Shown here in pieces: positions 1-7,436 of a stretch of DNA of 36,203 nt (within the stretch, counting starts at the first letter, position 1; each line of letters starts with the position of its first letter). This DNA is from an uncultured Collinsella sp. (GTDB taxonomy: Bacteria > Actinomycetota > Coriobacteriia > Coriobacteriales > Coriobacteriaceae): contig URIK01000004.1 of NCBI GenBank assembly GCA_900547855.1, forward strand, positions 1 through 36,203, written 5' to 3'. A program made the translations under genes and the position numbers. The notes under the pieces were generated by a model. That model saw only the letters and a list, made by a program, of their open reading frames with translations. It was not told where the DNA came from and ran no database searches.

Positions 1-47
1 CTACACTCGACTAGTCGTCGGCAGCGTCAGATGTGTATAAGAGACAG
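1..47 (+). other. Untrimmed Illumina P5/i5/Nextera adapter
   Basis: The first 47 bases are synthetic. They read as the end of the P5 primer (CTACAC), an 8-base i5 index (TCGACTAG), the Nextera read-1 segment TCGTCGGCAGCGTC, and the Tn5 mosaic end AGATGTGTATAAGAGACAG. Genomic sequence starts at about 48. The same sequence appears inverted at the other end of the window. Confidence 0.97.
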
Positions 48-80
48 GTGTTGGCTAGATTATAAGGTGGTTCAGGTGCG

Positions 81-101
81 GTTGGGCCGCGCCGACCCAA
101 C
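81..101. repeat. Short hairpin near contig start
   Basis: GTTGGG (81-86) pairs with CCCAAC (96-101) around a 9-nt loop. There is no T-run, so it is not a convincing terminator. Nothing else is recognisable between the adapter and the first gene. Confidence 0.35.
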
Positions 102-210
102 TGGTTATGTGAGGATAGTCGTGCCGCGCAAGCCCTGTCGCATGCGTCACAATGAGTGCGGCGTGCTGGGTGTCCGGCGCGGCCGTTTATCGACGGCTCG
201 GTAGAATGCG

Positions 211-1284
211 ATGGTGGGGAGTGAATCTGTGTACTGCGGCGAGCAAGGTCGGGGTGGCGGCGACAACGTGGAGGCGTTCCGGTTCCCGCCGGGGGATGCG
301 CCCCTCGCTGCGCGCGATTGCTCGCGTCGAGTGTTTTGTGCCGGGATGTTGACCGGAGCGCTTGCCTCGGTGATGAGTCTCGGCGGTTGTGCCGCGCGCC
401 GCAACGAGGCTGAGGGCTCCGCTGTCCCTGCCAAACAAAAAGCGAATCATCCGTCCGCTCAAAAGGCGGAAGCTGTCTCCCGGACCTCTTGGATTGCCGG
501 CCTTCAGCAAGATATCGAAGCCCTTGCTGAGCCGTATAGTGGATCTACCTCGGTCTATGCTGTGGCGCTTGATCCACAAACGTTCGCGTCGCTCGATGGT
601 GAAGTCGCTGTGGTGCCGGACGCGCGACGTGTGGCGGCAAGCATCATCAAGCTTCCCATTCTCGCTTGTGCGCTCGAGACCGTGGCGGCGGGCGGGCTGT
701 CCCTCGACGAGCAGATAACGGTAGCGCAACAGGATATCGTGGGTGGCAGCGGCAGCATTCAGTCGCGCGGCGCGGGCGTGTCGTACAGTATTGACGAGCT
801 GCTGCACGTCATGATCGCCCAGAGCGACAACGTGGCAGCGAACCTTGTTATCGGCAGGCTTGGCATGGATACGGTCAACGAAACGTGTGCCGCATTGGGG
901 CTGAACCAGACCGTGCTCGCTCGTTTGATGATGGATGCCGAGGCCCAGGCACAAGGTCGCGAAAACTATACGAGCGCCCGTGATGCTGCGGCTGTGTTGC
1001 GGCGGCTGGCGGCGGGGACAATCGCGACGCCCGAGCTGTGCGAGCGAGCGCGCGGATATCTGCTGGTGCAGGAAGACGCGCGCGGTATTATCGAGGGCGT
1101 TCCCGGTGGCGTTTTGGTCGCGCACAAAACGGGCAGCCTGGCGAATGCCCAGCACGATGCCGCAATCGTCTACGCCGAGCGCCCTTACGTGCTGGCAATC
1201 CTCACCCAAGACCTCGAACGCGAACAGGCCCTAGCCCTCGAGCGCGACATTTCCTTCGCCATCAACACTCGCGCTCACTCCTAA
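211..1284 (+). CDS. Serine beta-lactamase-like lipoprotein (class A fold), probable Tat export
   Basis: This is a penicillin-recognising serine hydrolase of the class A beta-lactamase-like family (357 aa from the ATG). The three active-site motifs are visible: S144-I-I-K147 (SxxK), S205-D-N207 (SDN) and K306-T-G308 (KTG). The N-terminus has SRRVF (RR at 39-40) followed by a hydrophobic stretch and the lipobox LGGC (Cys60). This suggests export by the Tat route and lipid anchoring on the outer face of the membrane. The canonical omega-loop ExxLN is not seen; that region reads MMDAEAQAQGREN. A cell-wall hydrolase or carboxypeptidase-like role is therefore at least as likely as antibiotic hydrolysis. 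The start is uncertain: GTG at 268 is in frame, keeps the whole signal peptide, and follows a G-rich stretch. The gene is monocistronic. Confidence 0.8.
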   Translation: MVGSESVYCGEQGRGGGDNVEAFRFPPGDAPLAARDCSRRVFCAGMLTGALASVMSLGGCAARRNEAEGSAVPAKQKANHPSAQKAEAVSRTSWIAGLQQDIEALAEPYSGSTSVYAVALDPQTFASLDGEVAVVPDARRVAASIIKLPILACALETVAAGGLSLDEQITVAQQDIVGGSGSIQSRGAGVSYSIDELLHVMIAQSDNVAANLVIGRLGMDTVNETCAALGLNQTVLARLMMDAEAQAQGRENYTSARDAAAVLRRLAAGTIATPELCERARGYLLVQEDARGIIEGVPGGVLVAHKTGSLANAQHDAAIVYAERPYVLAILTQDLEREQALALERDISFAINTRAHS

Positions 1285-1285
1285 C

Positions 1286-1348
1286 TTGCGGTGAAATAGG
1301 GATTGTATTTGCTGTTAGAAGACGTATCCAGTCCCTATTTCACCGCAA
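1286..1348. repeat. Perfect 17-bp inverted repeat after the lipoprotein gene
   Basis: The arms 1286-1302 (TTGCGGTGAAATAGGGA) and 1332-1348 (its exact reverse complement) enclose 29 nt. It begins one base after the stop codon. There is no T-run, so it resembles an intergenic palindromic repeat more than a canonical terminator, although the RNA would fold strongly. Confidence 0.75.
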
Positions 1349-1358
1349 CTTAGAGGGT

Positions 1359-1413
1359 CGGCAGTTGGGGACGTTCCTTTTCTGCCGGCACTTTGGGAAC
1401 GTTCCTAACTGTC
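1359..1413. repeat. Imperfect inverted repeat upstream of tmk
   Basis: GGCAGTTGGGGACGTTC and, further on, GAACGTTCCTAACTGTC are inverted copies with about 14 of 17 positions paired, separated by about 20 nt. Together with the preceding palindrome this makes a compact block of two adjacent hairpins, as in REP/BIME-type intergenic elements. Confidence 0.55.
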
Positions 1414-1493
1414 ACCTAGCCCCTGCCCCTGGGGTATCATGGCTTGGTTGCTATAACTTGCATTTTCGCGCCTTGTAGGAAGGGGCTGCGCCC

Positions 1494-2177
1494 ATGGCTT
1501 TTGAGCCCGCTCAACATAGCTTTATCACGCTCGAGGGCGTCGACGGCGCCGGCAAGTCCACGCAGGCGCGCCTGCTTGTCCGTGCGCTCGAGCTCGCTGG
1601 CTACCAGGTTGTGAGCCTGCGCGAGCCGGGCGGCACCGCCATCAGCGAGAAGATCCGCGCCCTGCTGCTCGACCCCGCCAATACGGCGATGGGCGACACC
1701 TGCGAGCTACTGCTCTACGAGGCCGCGCGTGCCCAGCTGGTGCACGAGGTCATCGCGCCCGCCCTCGCTGTCGGCAAGGTGGTCCTGTGCGACCGCTTCT
1801 ACGATTCCACGACCTGCTACCAGGCGTTTGCCGACGGCCTCGACCGTCAGATGGTGCGAGATGCCAACAACCTGGCTGTCGCCGGTACGCATCCGGCGCT
1901 CACGCTCGTCTATCACATCACGCCCGAGCAGGCGGCGCTGCGCATGGCCGCCCGTGGTGCGGCCGATCGCATGGAGGCCAAGGGCATGGCCTTCCAGGAG
2001 CGCGTCTACCAGGGATTTTACGCTATCGCTGCCGAGGAGCCAGACCGCGTAAAGCTCGTCGACGCCACCGCGACCATCGAGGAAGTCTTCGCGCAGACGG
2101 TCGAGCTGGTTCGCGCGTACGGTCTCGACATTCCCCAAGACGCCGTCGCCGCCGCGCTTGCCAAGGAGGCCGAGTAA
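1494..2177 (+). CDS. tmk: Thymidylate kinase
   Basis: It phosphorylates dTMP to dTDP with ATP in the cytoplasm, the step needed for dTTP supply. The 227-aa protein has the P-loop GVDGAGKST (residues 15-23), the DR(F/Y/H) motif D100-R-F, an EPGG substrate-side motif near residue 44, and a short LID region around RMEAKGMAFQER. Length is normal to slightly long for the family (about 200-215 aa plus a short C-terminal extension). A purine-rich RBS (AGGAAGGGG) precedes the ATG. The next gene starts one base after the stop codon, and its RBS lies inside the tmk C-terminal codons. This suggests translational coupling in a tmk-holB-ricT operon, an order common in Gram-positive bacteria. Confidence 0.96.
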   Translation: MAFEPAQHSFITLEGVDGAGKSTQARLLVRALELAGYQVVSLREPGGTAISEKIRALLLDPANTAMGDTCELLLYEAARAQLVHEVIAPALAVGKVVLCDRFYDSTTCYQAFADGLDRQMVRDANNLAVAGTHPALTLVYHITPEQAALRMAARGAADRMEAKGMAFQERVYQGFYAIAAEEPDRVKLVDATATIEEVFAQTVELVRAYGLDIPQDAVAAALAKEAE

Positions 2178-2178
2178 C

Positions 2179-3306
2179 ATGGCCCCCGCTCAGGCAAGCC
2201 TGCTGGCCAAGCTCGACACCCAACAGCGCGTGCGCGACTTCTTGACCAACGCCATCGCAAGCGGCCGCGCATCGCACGCCTACCTGTTTTTGGGCGCGCC
2301 CGGCGCCGGTAAGCTCGACGCCGCATGGGCGCTTGCCCAGGCATTCCTGTGCGAGCAGGGCGGCTGTGGCTCGTGCGACAGCTGCGTACGCGTCGCCCGC
2401 CATACGCATCCCGACGTGCACTATTACACGCCCGAAAGTGCTACGGGCTACCTCATCGCGCAGACCCGCGAGCTGCTCGACGACGTGCCCCTGGCCCCCA
2501 TCCGCGCCAAGGCAAAGGTCTACATCATCGACCGTGCCGAGCAACTGCGCGCCAACACCGCCAACGCGCTGCTCAAAACGCTCGAGGAACCGCCCGAGGG
2601 CGTCATGTTCATCCTGTTGGGCACCTCGGCCGACGTGATGCTGCCCACCATCGTGAGCCGCTGCCAGTGCGTGCCGTTTCGGCTGGTGTCGCCTACTGTG
2701 GCCGCGCAGGCCGTGAGCCGCGCCACCGGTCAGGATCTCGCGCGCTGCCGCATGGCCGTCGCCGTGGCGGGAAGCCCCACGCGTGGTATCGAGTTTCTCA
2801 AGAGCGCCGAGCGCCAGGACGCCCGTCGCCAGATGGTCCGCGCCATCGACTCGCTCATCGCCGCCGACGAGGCCGATGTGCTCAGTCGCGCCAAGTCGCT
2901 CATCGTCGCCGTCAAGGCGCCGCTCGCCGAGGTCAAGTCTACGCAGGAAAAGGTGCTCGAGCAAAATGCCGACTACCTGTCGCGTGGAGCATTGAAGCAG
3001 CTTGAGGACCGCAACAAGCGCGAACTCAACGCGCGCGAGCGTTCGGGTATCATGGAAGCGCTGGCGAGCGCGCGGACGCTCATGCGCGACGTGCTGCTGA
3101 CGCTTCAGGATGAGGCGGCAGACGTTGTGAACGAGGACGTGCGCGACACGATCGGGCGGCTTGCCGCCGCGACCAATGTTGCGGGTGCCACCCAGGCGCT
3201 CGAGGCGGTCGCAACCGCCGAGCGCAACATCGCCAGAAACGTTACTCCCCAGCTGGCCATCGAGGTCATGCTGTTCGATATCAGGAAGGCACTGAAATGC
3301 CGTTAG
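2179..3306 (+). CDS. holB: DNA polymerase III delta' subunit (clamp loader)
   Basis: This is the AAA+ clamp-loader subunit delta', which helps load the sliding clamp at replication forks. In the 375-aa protein the Walker A region is GAPGAGK (39-45) but is followed by L rather than S/T, consistent with delta' not being an active ATPase. Four cysteines (58, 63, 66, 69) form the clamp-loader zinc module. The family motifs IIDRAEQL, NALLKTLEEPP and SRC are all present. The ATG at 2179 is chosen because AAGGAGG lies about 10 nt upstream. An in-frame ATG at 2158 lies inside tmk and has no good RBS. The C-terminal half is the usual helical collar domain. The 3' end overlaps the next gene by 10 nt. 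Confidence 0.93.
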   Translation: MAPAQASLLAKLDTQQRVRDFLTNAIASGRASHAYLFLGAPGAGKLDAAWALAQAFLCEQGGCGSCDSCVRVARHTHPDVHYYTPESATGYLIAQTRELLDDVPLAPIRAKAKVYIIDRAEQLRANTANALLKTLEEPPEGVMFILLGTSADVMLPTIVSRCQCVPFRLVSPTVAAQAVSRATGQDLARCRMAVAVAGSPTRGIEFLKSAERQDARRQMVRAIDSLIAADEADVLSRAKSLIVAVKAPLAEVKSTQEKVLEQNADYLSRGALKQLEDRNKRELNARERSGIMEALASARTLMRDVLLTLQDEAADVVNEDVRDTIGRLAAATNVAGATQALEAVATAERNIARNVTPQLAIEVMLFDIRKALKCR

Positions 3307-4997
3307 TCGTACCCGTTAAGTTTACCTACGCCTCGCGCGACCTGTGGTTCGACCCGCAGGATCTGGATATCCTCGAGGCCGATTATGCCATTTGCTCCAC
3401 CGAGCGCGGAACCGAGATCGGTCTGGTCACGGCCGATCCCTTCGAGGTGCCGCAAGACGAGATCGGTCAGCCGCTCAAGCCCGTGCTGCGCGTGGCGAGT
3501 GACATCGACCTGCAGCTTGCCGACGACCTGGCTATCCAGGGTGACGAGGCGATGGTCGACTTCCGCCGTCTGGTCAAGGAGCTCGACCTCGAGATGAAGC
3601 CGGTCGGCGTCGAGTACCTGTTTGGCGGCGAGAAGGCTGTGTTCTACTTTGCGGCCGAGGAACGCGTCGATTTCCGTCAGCTCGTCAAGGACCTGTCCTC
3701 GACGCTGCACATTCGCGTCGACATGCGCCAGATTGGCGTGCGTGACGAGACCCGCCTGGTGGGCGGCTATGCCCAGTGCGGCCAGGAGCTCTGCTGCACA
3801 CGCTTTGGCGGACAGTTTGAGCCGGTTTCGATCCGCATGGCAAAAGAGCAGGACCTGCCGCTCAATTCGTCCAAAATTAGCGGCGTCTGCGGCCGCCTGA
3901 TGTGCTGCCTGCGCTACGAGTTTGAGGCGTACAAGGACTTTAAGAGCCGCGCGCCCAAAAAGAAGACGCTTATCGACACGCCGCTTGGCAAGGCGCGCAT
4001 CCAGGAATATGACACGCCGCGTGAGCAGCTGGTGTTGCGCCTGGAGAACGGCAAAGTCTTTAAGGTCAACCTGGCCGACATGACCTGCTCTGAGGGCTGC
4101 AAAAAGAAGGCCGCCGAGCAGGGCTGCAACTGCCGCCCCGACTGCGTGACGCGCGATGTGCTCGAGCGTATCGAGTCGCCCGAGATGCGCCTGGCGCTTA
4201 TGGAGCTCGACCGCGAGAACGGCGTCGACGTGGGCGATGGCCTGTCGAGCGCCGACCGTCTGGCCGGCACGTCGATGCCCAAGCGCCGTCGTCGCGATGC
4301 GGACGCCGATACCCGTACCGGTCAGAGCCAGGGCGAGGGTCGCGGCCGCGGTAAGGGTCGCGGCAAGGCCGAGGCACCCGAGGTTGAGGAGGCTGCCGGT
4401 GGACGTCGCCGCCGCAAGCGCTCGGGTTCGGGCGATGCCGGCGAGGCCGCTCCCGCAGGCAAGAATTCCTCCCGCGAGCGCGAGGCCCAGCAGCCTCAGC
4501 AGCAAAACCGCGGCGGTGGCATGAATCCCACGCGCCGTCGTCGCCGTCATTTGTCGAGCGAGGAGCGCGAGGACGCCTTCCGCGCCGCAGCCGCTCGCGA
4601 AGCCGGTGCCGCCCCCAAGGGTGGTTCGGGTTCCGATACGCCTGCCGACAAGGGTGGCAAGCAGCGCAACGATGACGAGCGCGTCCCGCGTCCGCGTCGT
4701 CGCCATTCTTCGGGTACGCAGCAAAAGCCCTCGGTGCCCTCCGTGGCCGATCAGGTCTCGGATGGCGAGGTCAAGGTCACGCACCGTCGCCCTGGAGATG
4801 GCGGAGGGGCGGCTGCCAAGGCCGCGCGCGGCGCTGCTCGCGACGAACGCGAGTCGCGCGAAGATCGTGGTGGCGAGGGTTCGGCCGACCAGGGCCAGAA
4901 GCGCCGTCGCCGTCGTCGTTCCCGCAAGCCGCGTCAAGATGGTGGCGAGGGCTCGACCCAAAACTCGTCCGCACCGCAACCGCCCACCGGCGAATAG
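3297..4997 (+). CDS. ricT: PSP1/RicT family protein with long basic low-complexity tail
   Basis: The first ~285 residues are a PSP1-domain protein like Bacillus RicT (YaaT). RicT belongs to the RicA-RicF-RicT complex that carries Fe-S clusters and assists RNase Y in mRNA processing. Paired cysteine motifs are visible: C161..C166-C167 and C198..C203-C204, plus a third cluster at 264, 268, 277, 279 and 283. The typical family length is about 270-310 aa, but this protein is 566 aa. Residues ~329-566 are a low-complexity tail with repeated R-rich blocks (RRRR) separated by acidic, Gly, Ser and Gln stretches, resembling the RNA-binding tails of RNase E-type proteins. The ATG at 3297 overlaps the holB end by 10 nt and follows AGGAAGG. 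RNA binding by the tail is inference. Confidence 0.9.
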   Translation: MPLVVPVKFTYASRDLWFDPQDLDILEADYAICSTERGTEIGLVTADPFEVPQDEIGQPLKPVLRVASDIDLQLADDLAIQGDEAMVDFRRLVKELDLEMKPVGVEYLFGGEKAVFYFAAEERVDFRQLVKDLSSTLHIRVDMRQIGVRDETRLVGGYAQCGQELCCTRFGGQFEPVSIRMAKEQDLPLNSSKISGVCGRLMCCLRYEFEAYKDFKSRAPKKKTLIDTPLGKARIQEYDTPREQLVLRLENGKVFKVNLADMTCSEGCKKKAAEQGCNCRPDCVTRDVLERIESPEMRLALMELDRENGVDVGDGLSSADRLAGTSMPKRRRRDADADTRTGQSQGEGRGRGKGRGKAEAPEVEEAAGGRRRRKRSGSGDAGEAAPAGKNSSREREAQQPQQQNRGGGMNPTRRRRRHLSSEEREDAFRAAAAREAGAAPKGGSGSDTPADKGGKQRNDDERVPRPRRRHSSGTQQKPSVPSVADQVSDGEVKVTHRRPGDGGGAAAKAARGAARDERESREDRGGEGSADQGQKRRRRRRSRKPRQDGGEGSTQNSSAPQPPTGE

Positions 4998-5042
4998 CGC
5001 CCGCAAACGGATTTAACCTGCCTGACCCCAAACGCGTCGGGG

Positions 5043-5048
5043 TACCAT
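5043..5048 (+). promoter_or_regulatory. Possible -10 element for comFC (TACCAT)
   Basis: TACCAT lies between the ricT stop and a hairpin, with a weak CTGACC -35-like hexamer at 5022-5027 at short spacing (15). The tmk leader has an analogous GGGGTATCAT at 1431-1440. The call is tentative. Confidence 0.3.
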
Positions 5049-5063
5049 AGCGCTGAATCAACG

Positions 5064-5093
5064 ACCCTCCCTGCGACCGAGCGTAGGGAGGGT
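5064..5093 (+). promoter_or_regulatory. Hairpin sequestering the comFC ribosome-binding site
   Basis: ACCCTCCCT (5064-5072) pairs perfectly with AGGGAGGGT (5085-5093) around a 12-nt loop. The right arm contains AGGGAGG, the only plausible Shine-Dalgarno, which sits 7 nt before the GTG start at 5100. The RBS is therefore double-stranded in the folded leader. There is no T-run, so it does not look like a terminator of ricT. Confidence 0.6.
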
Positions 5094-5099
5094 TGTGTC

Positions 5100-5906
5100 G
5101 TGAAGAGACATTTGAATGTGTTGGGATGCCTGCAAGGTGCCGACATCCTACCGTTTGCGGATGAATTGCTACCGTTTGCCGAGCGGGCGGCGCACGAGGC
5201 GCTTGAGGCGTTGTCGCCCACGCGATGCGCCGGCTGCGAGCGCGCCGGTGCGCTTATTTGCCAAGACTGCCTGGCCGCGCTCGCGCTCATCGACCCGCGG
5301 CATAGCTGCACTCGATGCGGCGCCCCGTTTGGAGACTTGCTGTGCACCGAGTGCTCGGTCGAGGGTACGTCCTCGGCGATGGCCGAAGCTCTCGACCGGT
5401 GCCTGGCATGTGCCGTTTACACGCATCCGCTGCCGCGGATCATTAAAGCGTACAAAGACGCGGGCGAGCGACGCCTGGCGCCGTATCTGGCAGAGCTGCT
5501 ATACGACACCGCCTTACATGCCCAGGTCGCGGCACCCGAACGCTTAGGCGGTGTGTTGTCCGGCGCCGATGCGGTGGTGTTTGTGCCCGCGACGGCGGCG
5601 GCGTTTCGGCGACGCGGCTTCGATCATATGGAAGCCATCGCGCGCCCATTTTGCGAGCTGTCGGGTGTTCCGCTGCTCGACGCCCTCGTTAAGTACGGCC
5701 ATGGCGACCAGCGTGAACTCGGTCGTGAAGAACGCCGTGAACGCGCCCGAGGCATGTACGAGACCGTTGAGGACGTGCGGGGCCGCCGCCTGCTGCTTAT
5801 CGACGACGTTATCACCACGGGTGCGACGATGGCAGCGGCTTCGGCGGAACTCAAGCGCGCCGGTGCCGCGGCCGTTGATGGCCTCGCTATCGCACGCGTT
5901 TGGTAG
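5100..5906 (+). CDS. comFC: ComFC-family phosphoribosyltransferase-like protein
   Basis: A 268-aa member of the ComF/GntX family, linked to DNA uptake and recombination in competent bacteria but also widespread in bacteria without known competence. The N-terminus has four CxxC pairs (C43/C46, C54/C57, C70/C73, C82/C85), the usual zinc-binding part. The C-terminus carries the PRPP-binding loop LLLIDDVITTGATM (about 231-244). The start is GTG, supported by AGGGAGG 7 nt upstream, which lies in a hairpin. No other competence genes are visible. The next gene follows after 11 nt, so co-transcription is likely. The enzymatic activity of this family is not established. Confidence 0.88.
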   Translation: MKRHLNVLGCLQGADILPFADELLPFAERAAHEALEALSPTRCAGCERAGALICQDCLAALALIDPRHSCTRCGAPFGDLLCTECSVEGTSSAMAEALDRCLACAVYTHPLPRIIKAYKDAGERRLAPYLAELLYDTALHAQVAAPERLGGVLSGADAVVFVPATAAAFRRRGFDHMEAIARPFCELSGVPLLDALVKYGHGDQRELGREERRERARGMYETVEDVRGRRLLLIDDVITTGATMAAASAELKRAGAAAVDGLAIARVW

Positions 5907-5917
5907 GGGTGATTCGT

Positions 5918-7027
5918 GTGGCGGTAACAGTCAAACAGCGCAACAAGCCGACAAAAGAGCAGCTAGCGGCTTCCGTGATCCTGACGGGCGCCTCGGCGTT
6001 GCGTATGATTCGAGCCGAGCGCCGGCAGATGGGCTACATCGGCTGGAAGGACCTTGAGCCCGAGGAGGAGCGCCGCGTGCTGTGCACGTCATCGCCTTCG
6101 ACCGAGGATATTTATCTTTCCGACCTGGTGCGAATTGGAGCCAAAAGCGGCGAGGTGCAAGAAGATCTGTGCTTGCTGGTGGGATCTGCGGCGCAGCGCC
6201 GCCGCATGCCTGGCGTGGGCTGGTCCGTGTGTTCCGGGTTGCCTGCCGGCTCGATTCTAGAGGTGGAACCGGGGGTGTACAGCCTATCTCCCGAGGCCCT
6301 TTGTGTTGCCGTCGCCCGCGAGGTCGGCTGTATCCAGGCGTTTGCTCTGGCCCAGGAACTGTGTTCCAAGATTTCACTGAGCGATCGCGGGAAGTATCTA
6401 CCTCCCTATACCTCGCCTGTTGCGAATAGACTTGCAAAGGACAAGGACCAACCGGCAGACGTGGGCTACTTTGAAGTCGAGCCGGTGCTGACGCCCGATC
6501 GCCTGACAGATTACCTTGTGGCATGCAAAGGGAATGTGGCCAAACAGCTGCTGCGCCTGTGTCCCTATCTGTCGGAAAACCTGCGCTCACCCATGGAGTG
6601 CATCATGCTCGCTCTGTTTTCGCTTCCGTTTTCCTATGGCGGATTTGCCTGCGGTCCCTTTAAGACCGACTGCAAGATCGAGTTCGATGACCGCGCGCAG
6701 GCAATCTCGGGGATGCCGCATGCAGTTTGCGATGCGTATCAGGAAGCAGCCCGGTTTGACCTGGAATACAACGGCGAGCTGGGCCATTCCTCCCGGAGGG
6801 GACGTATCCATGATGAAAAACGCAACACGGGCTTGATTACTATGGGAATCGAGGTCGCGACGGTCAATAACGAGATGCTCTGCGACATGGAAGCGATGGA
6901 AGCGCTCGCATGGCGCATTTACCAACGCATGGGTAAGCGATATCAGAATCGCGTAGAGGCGCGTCGAAAGAGGCAAGATGCTCTGCTGAATACGCTCCGA
7001 GCGTGCTTTGGGCTCAAGCCGGCGTAA
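5918..7027 (+). CDS. Uncharacterised protein with endonuclease-like C-terminal region
   Basis: I do not recognise this as a named protein. It is 369 aa from the GTG at 5918, chosen because AGGGGT lies 7 nt upstream; TTG 5900 and GTG 5909 are alternatives. Residues ~200-340 resemble the DUF559/Vsr-like nuclease superfamily. There is a helical block RSPMECIMLALFSLPF (~223-238). It is followed by the pattern D281-L-E283-YNG, then R-x-x-D299 and GLITMGIEVATVN, which matches the usual strand pattern of that fold (EYDG...D..R...L...GW.V..). The N-terminal half (SPEALCVAVAREVG) resembles the helical region of AbiEi-like or related predicted DNA-binding proteins. Codon use is a little less GC-biased than in its neighbours. 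A role in nucleic-acid cleavage or defence is inference, and a decayed fold is possible. Confidence 0.6.
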   Translation: MAVTVKQRNKPTKEQLAASVILTGASALRMIRAERRQMGYIGWKDLEPEEERRVLCTSSPSTEDIYLSDLVRIGAKSGEVQEDLCLLVGSAAQRRRMPGVGWSVCSGLPAGSILEVEPGVYSLSPEALCVAVAREVGCIQAFALAQELCSKISLSDRGKYLPPYTSPVANRLAKDKDQPADVGYFEVEPVLTPDRLTDYLVACKGNVAKQLLRLCPYLSENLRSPMECIMLALFSLPFSYGGFACGPFKTDCKIEFDDRAQAISGMPHAVCDAYQEAARFDLEYNGELGHSSRRGRIHDEKRNTGLITMGIEVATVNNEMLCDMEAMEALAWRIYQRMGKRYQNRVEARRKRQDALLNTLRACFGLKPA

Positions 7028-7063
7028 AACTATGGCTTTATAGGGGGGTCTGTTTATATGCCC

Positions 7064-7280
7064 TGTGCAAAAAACGGCAAATATGAGTACTGTTACTAGA
7101 TTAGTGGCAGTAAAAACAAAGAAACTTGGGCCGAATATTTGGATTCATTGAAGAGATAATAAACGAATGTGGAATATCTTGGCGCCAAGCAGGCTGTGCG
7201 GAACTCAAAAAGGGCTCGCGGGGCGGAAAAACGCTGCTACTAAATTGGTAGCAGTACTCATATTTGCCGTTTTTTGCACA
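7064..7280. repeat. 217-bp element with 29-bp perfect terminal inverted repeats (MITE-like)
   Basis: The arms 7064-7092 and 7252-7280 are exact reverse complements (29/29). Just inside each arm is a small hairpin: CTGTTACTA with TAGTGGCAG at 7090-7110, and CTGCTAC with GTAGCAG at 7234-7254. The 159-bp interior is AT-rich at first and contains the 12-bp palindrome CTTGGCGCCAAG (7178-7189). No ORF of note is present. It fills most of the gap after the uncharacterised gene. Confidence 0.75.
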
Positions 7281-7281
7281 C

Positions 7282-7301
7282 GGCACCCTGAGACGGGTGC
7301 C
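7282..7301. repeat. Hairpin downstream of the inverted-repeat element
   Basis: GGCACCC pairs with GGGTGCC around a short loop. A second small hairpin (GCTCTCC/GGGGAGC) follows at about 7309-7324. No T-run is present. The region up to 7400 has no gene. Confidence 0.4.
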
Positions 7302-7401
7302 CCGGAGCTCTCCGTAGGGGAGCGACGGGCTCAATCAGGGCACGAATGGTCCGCTCCGACCTGCAAAATCTGTGCTCACGGTGCGAATGGCGCCCCTAAC
7401 C

Positions 7402-7430
7402 TTAAACTTTAGCTTGAACTTAGCTATAAT
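7402..7430 (+). promoter_or_regulatory. Promoter driving the structured leader and solute-binding lipoprotein
   Basis: A consensus -10 TATAAT at 7425-7430 is preceded at 17 bp by TTAAAC (7402-7407), a weak -35. The predicted start is near 7437, more than 320 nt before the first coding gene. Confidence 0.6.
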
Positions 7431-7436
7431 GCGCTA

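Noticed and set aside
211..1284. Antibiotic-resistance class A beta-lactamase
   Set aside because: The fold motifs are present, but the omega-loop glutamate motif (ExxLN) is not, and it is a chromosomal Tat-lipoprotein beside housekeeping genes; a resistance call would be unsupported.
4281..4990. Tandem DNA repeats in the ricT 3' half as a genomic repeat array
   Set aside because: The repeats are only codon-level Arg blocks of irregular length; no DNA repeat unit is conserved.
3303..5006. Long antisense reading frame opposite ricT (about 567 codons)
   Set aside because: Composition is the mirror of the GC-rich ricT codons, and there is no RBS, no recognisable domain and complete overlap with a clear gene.
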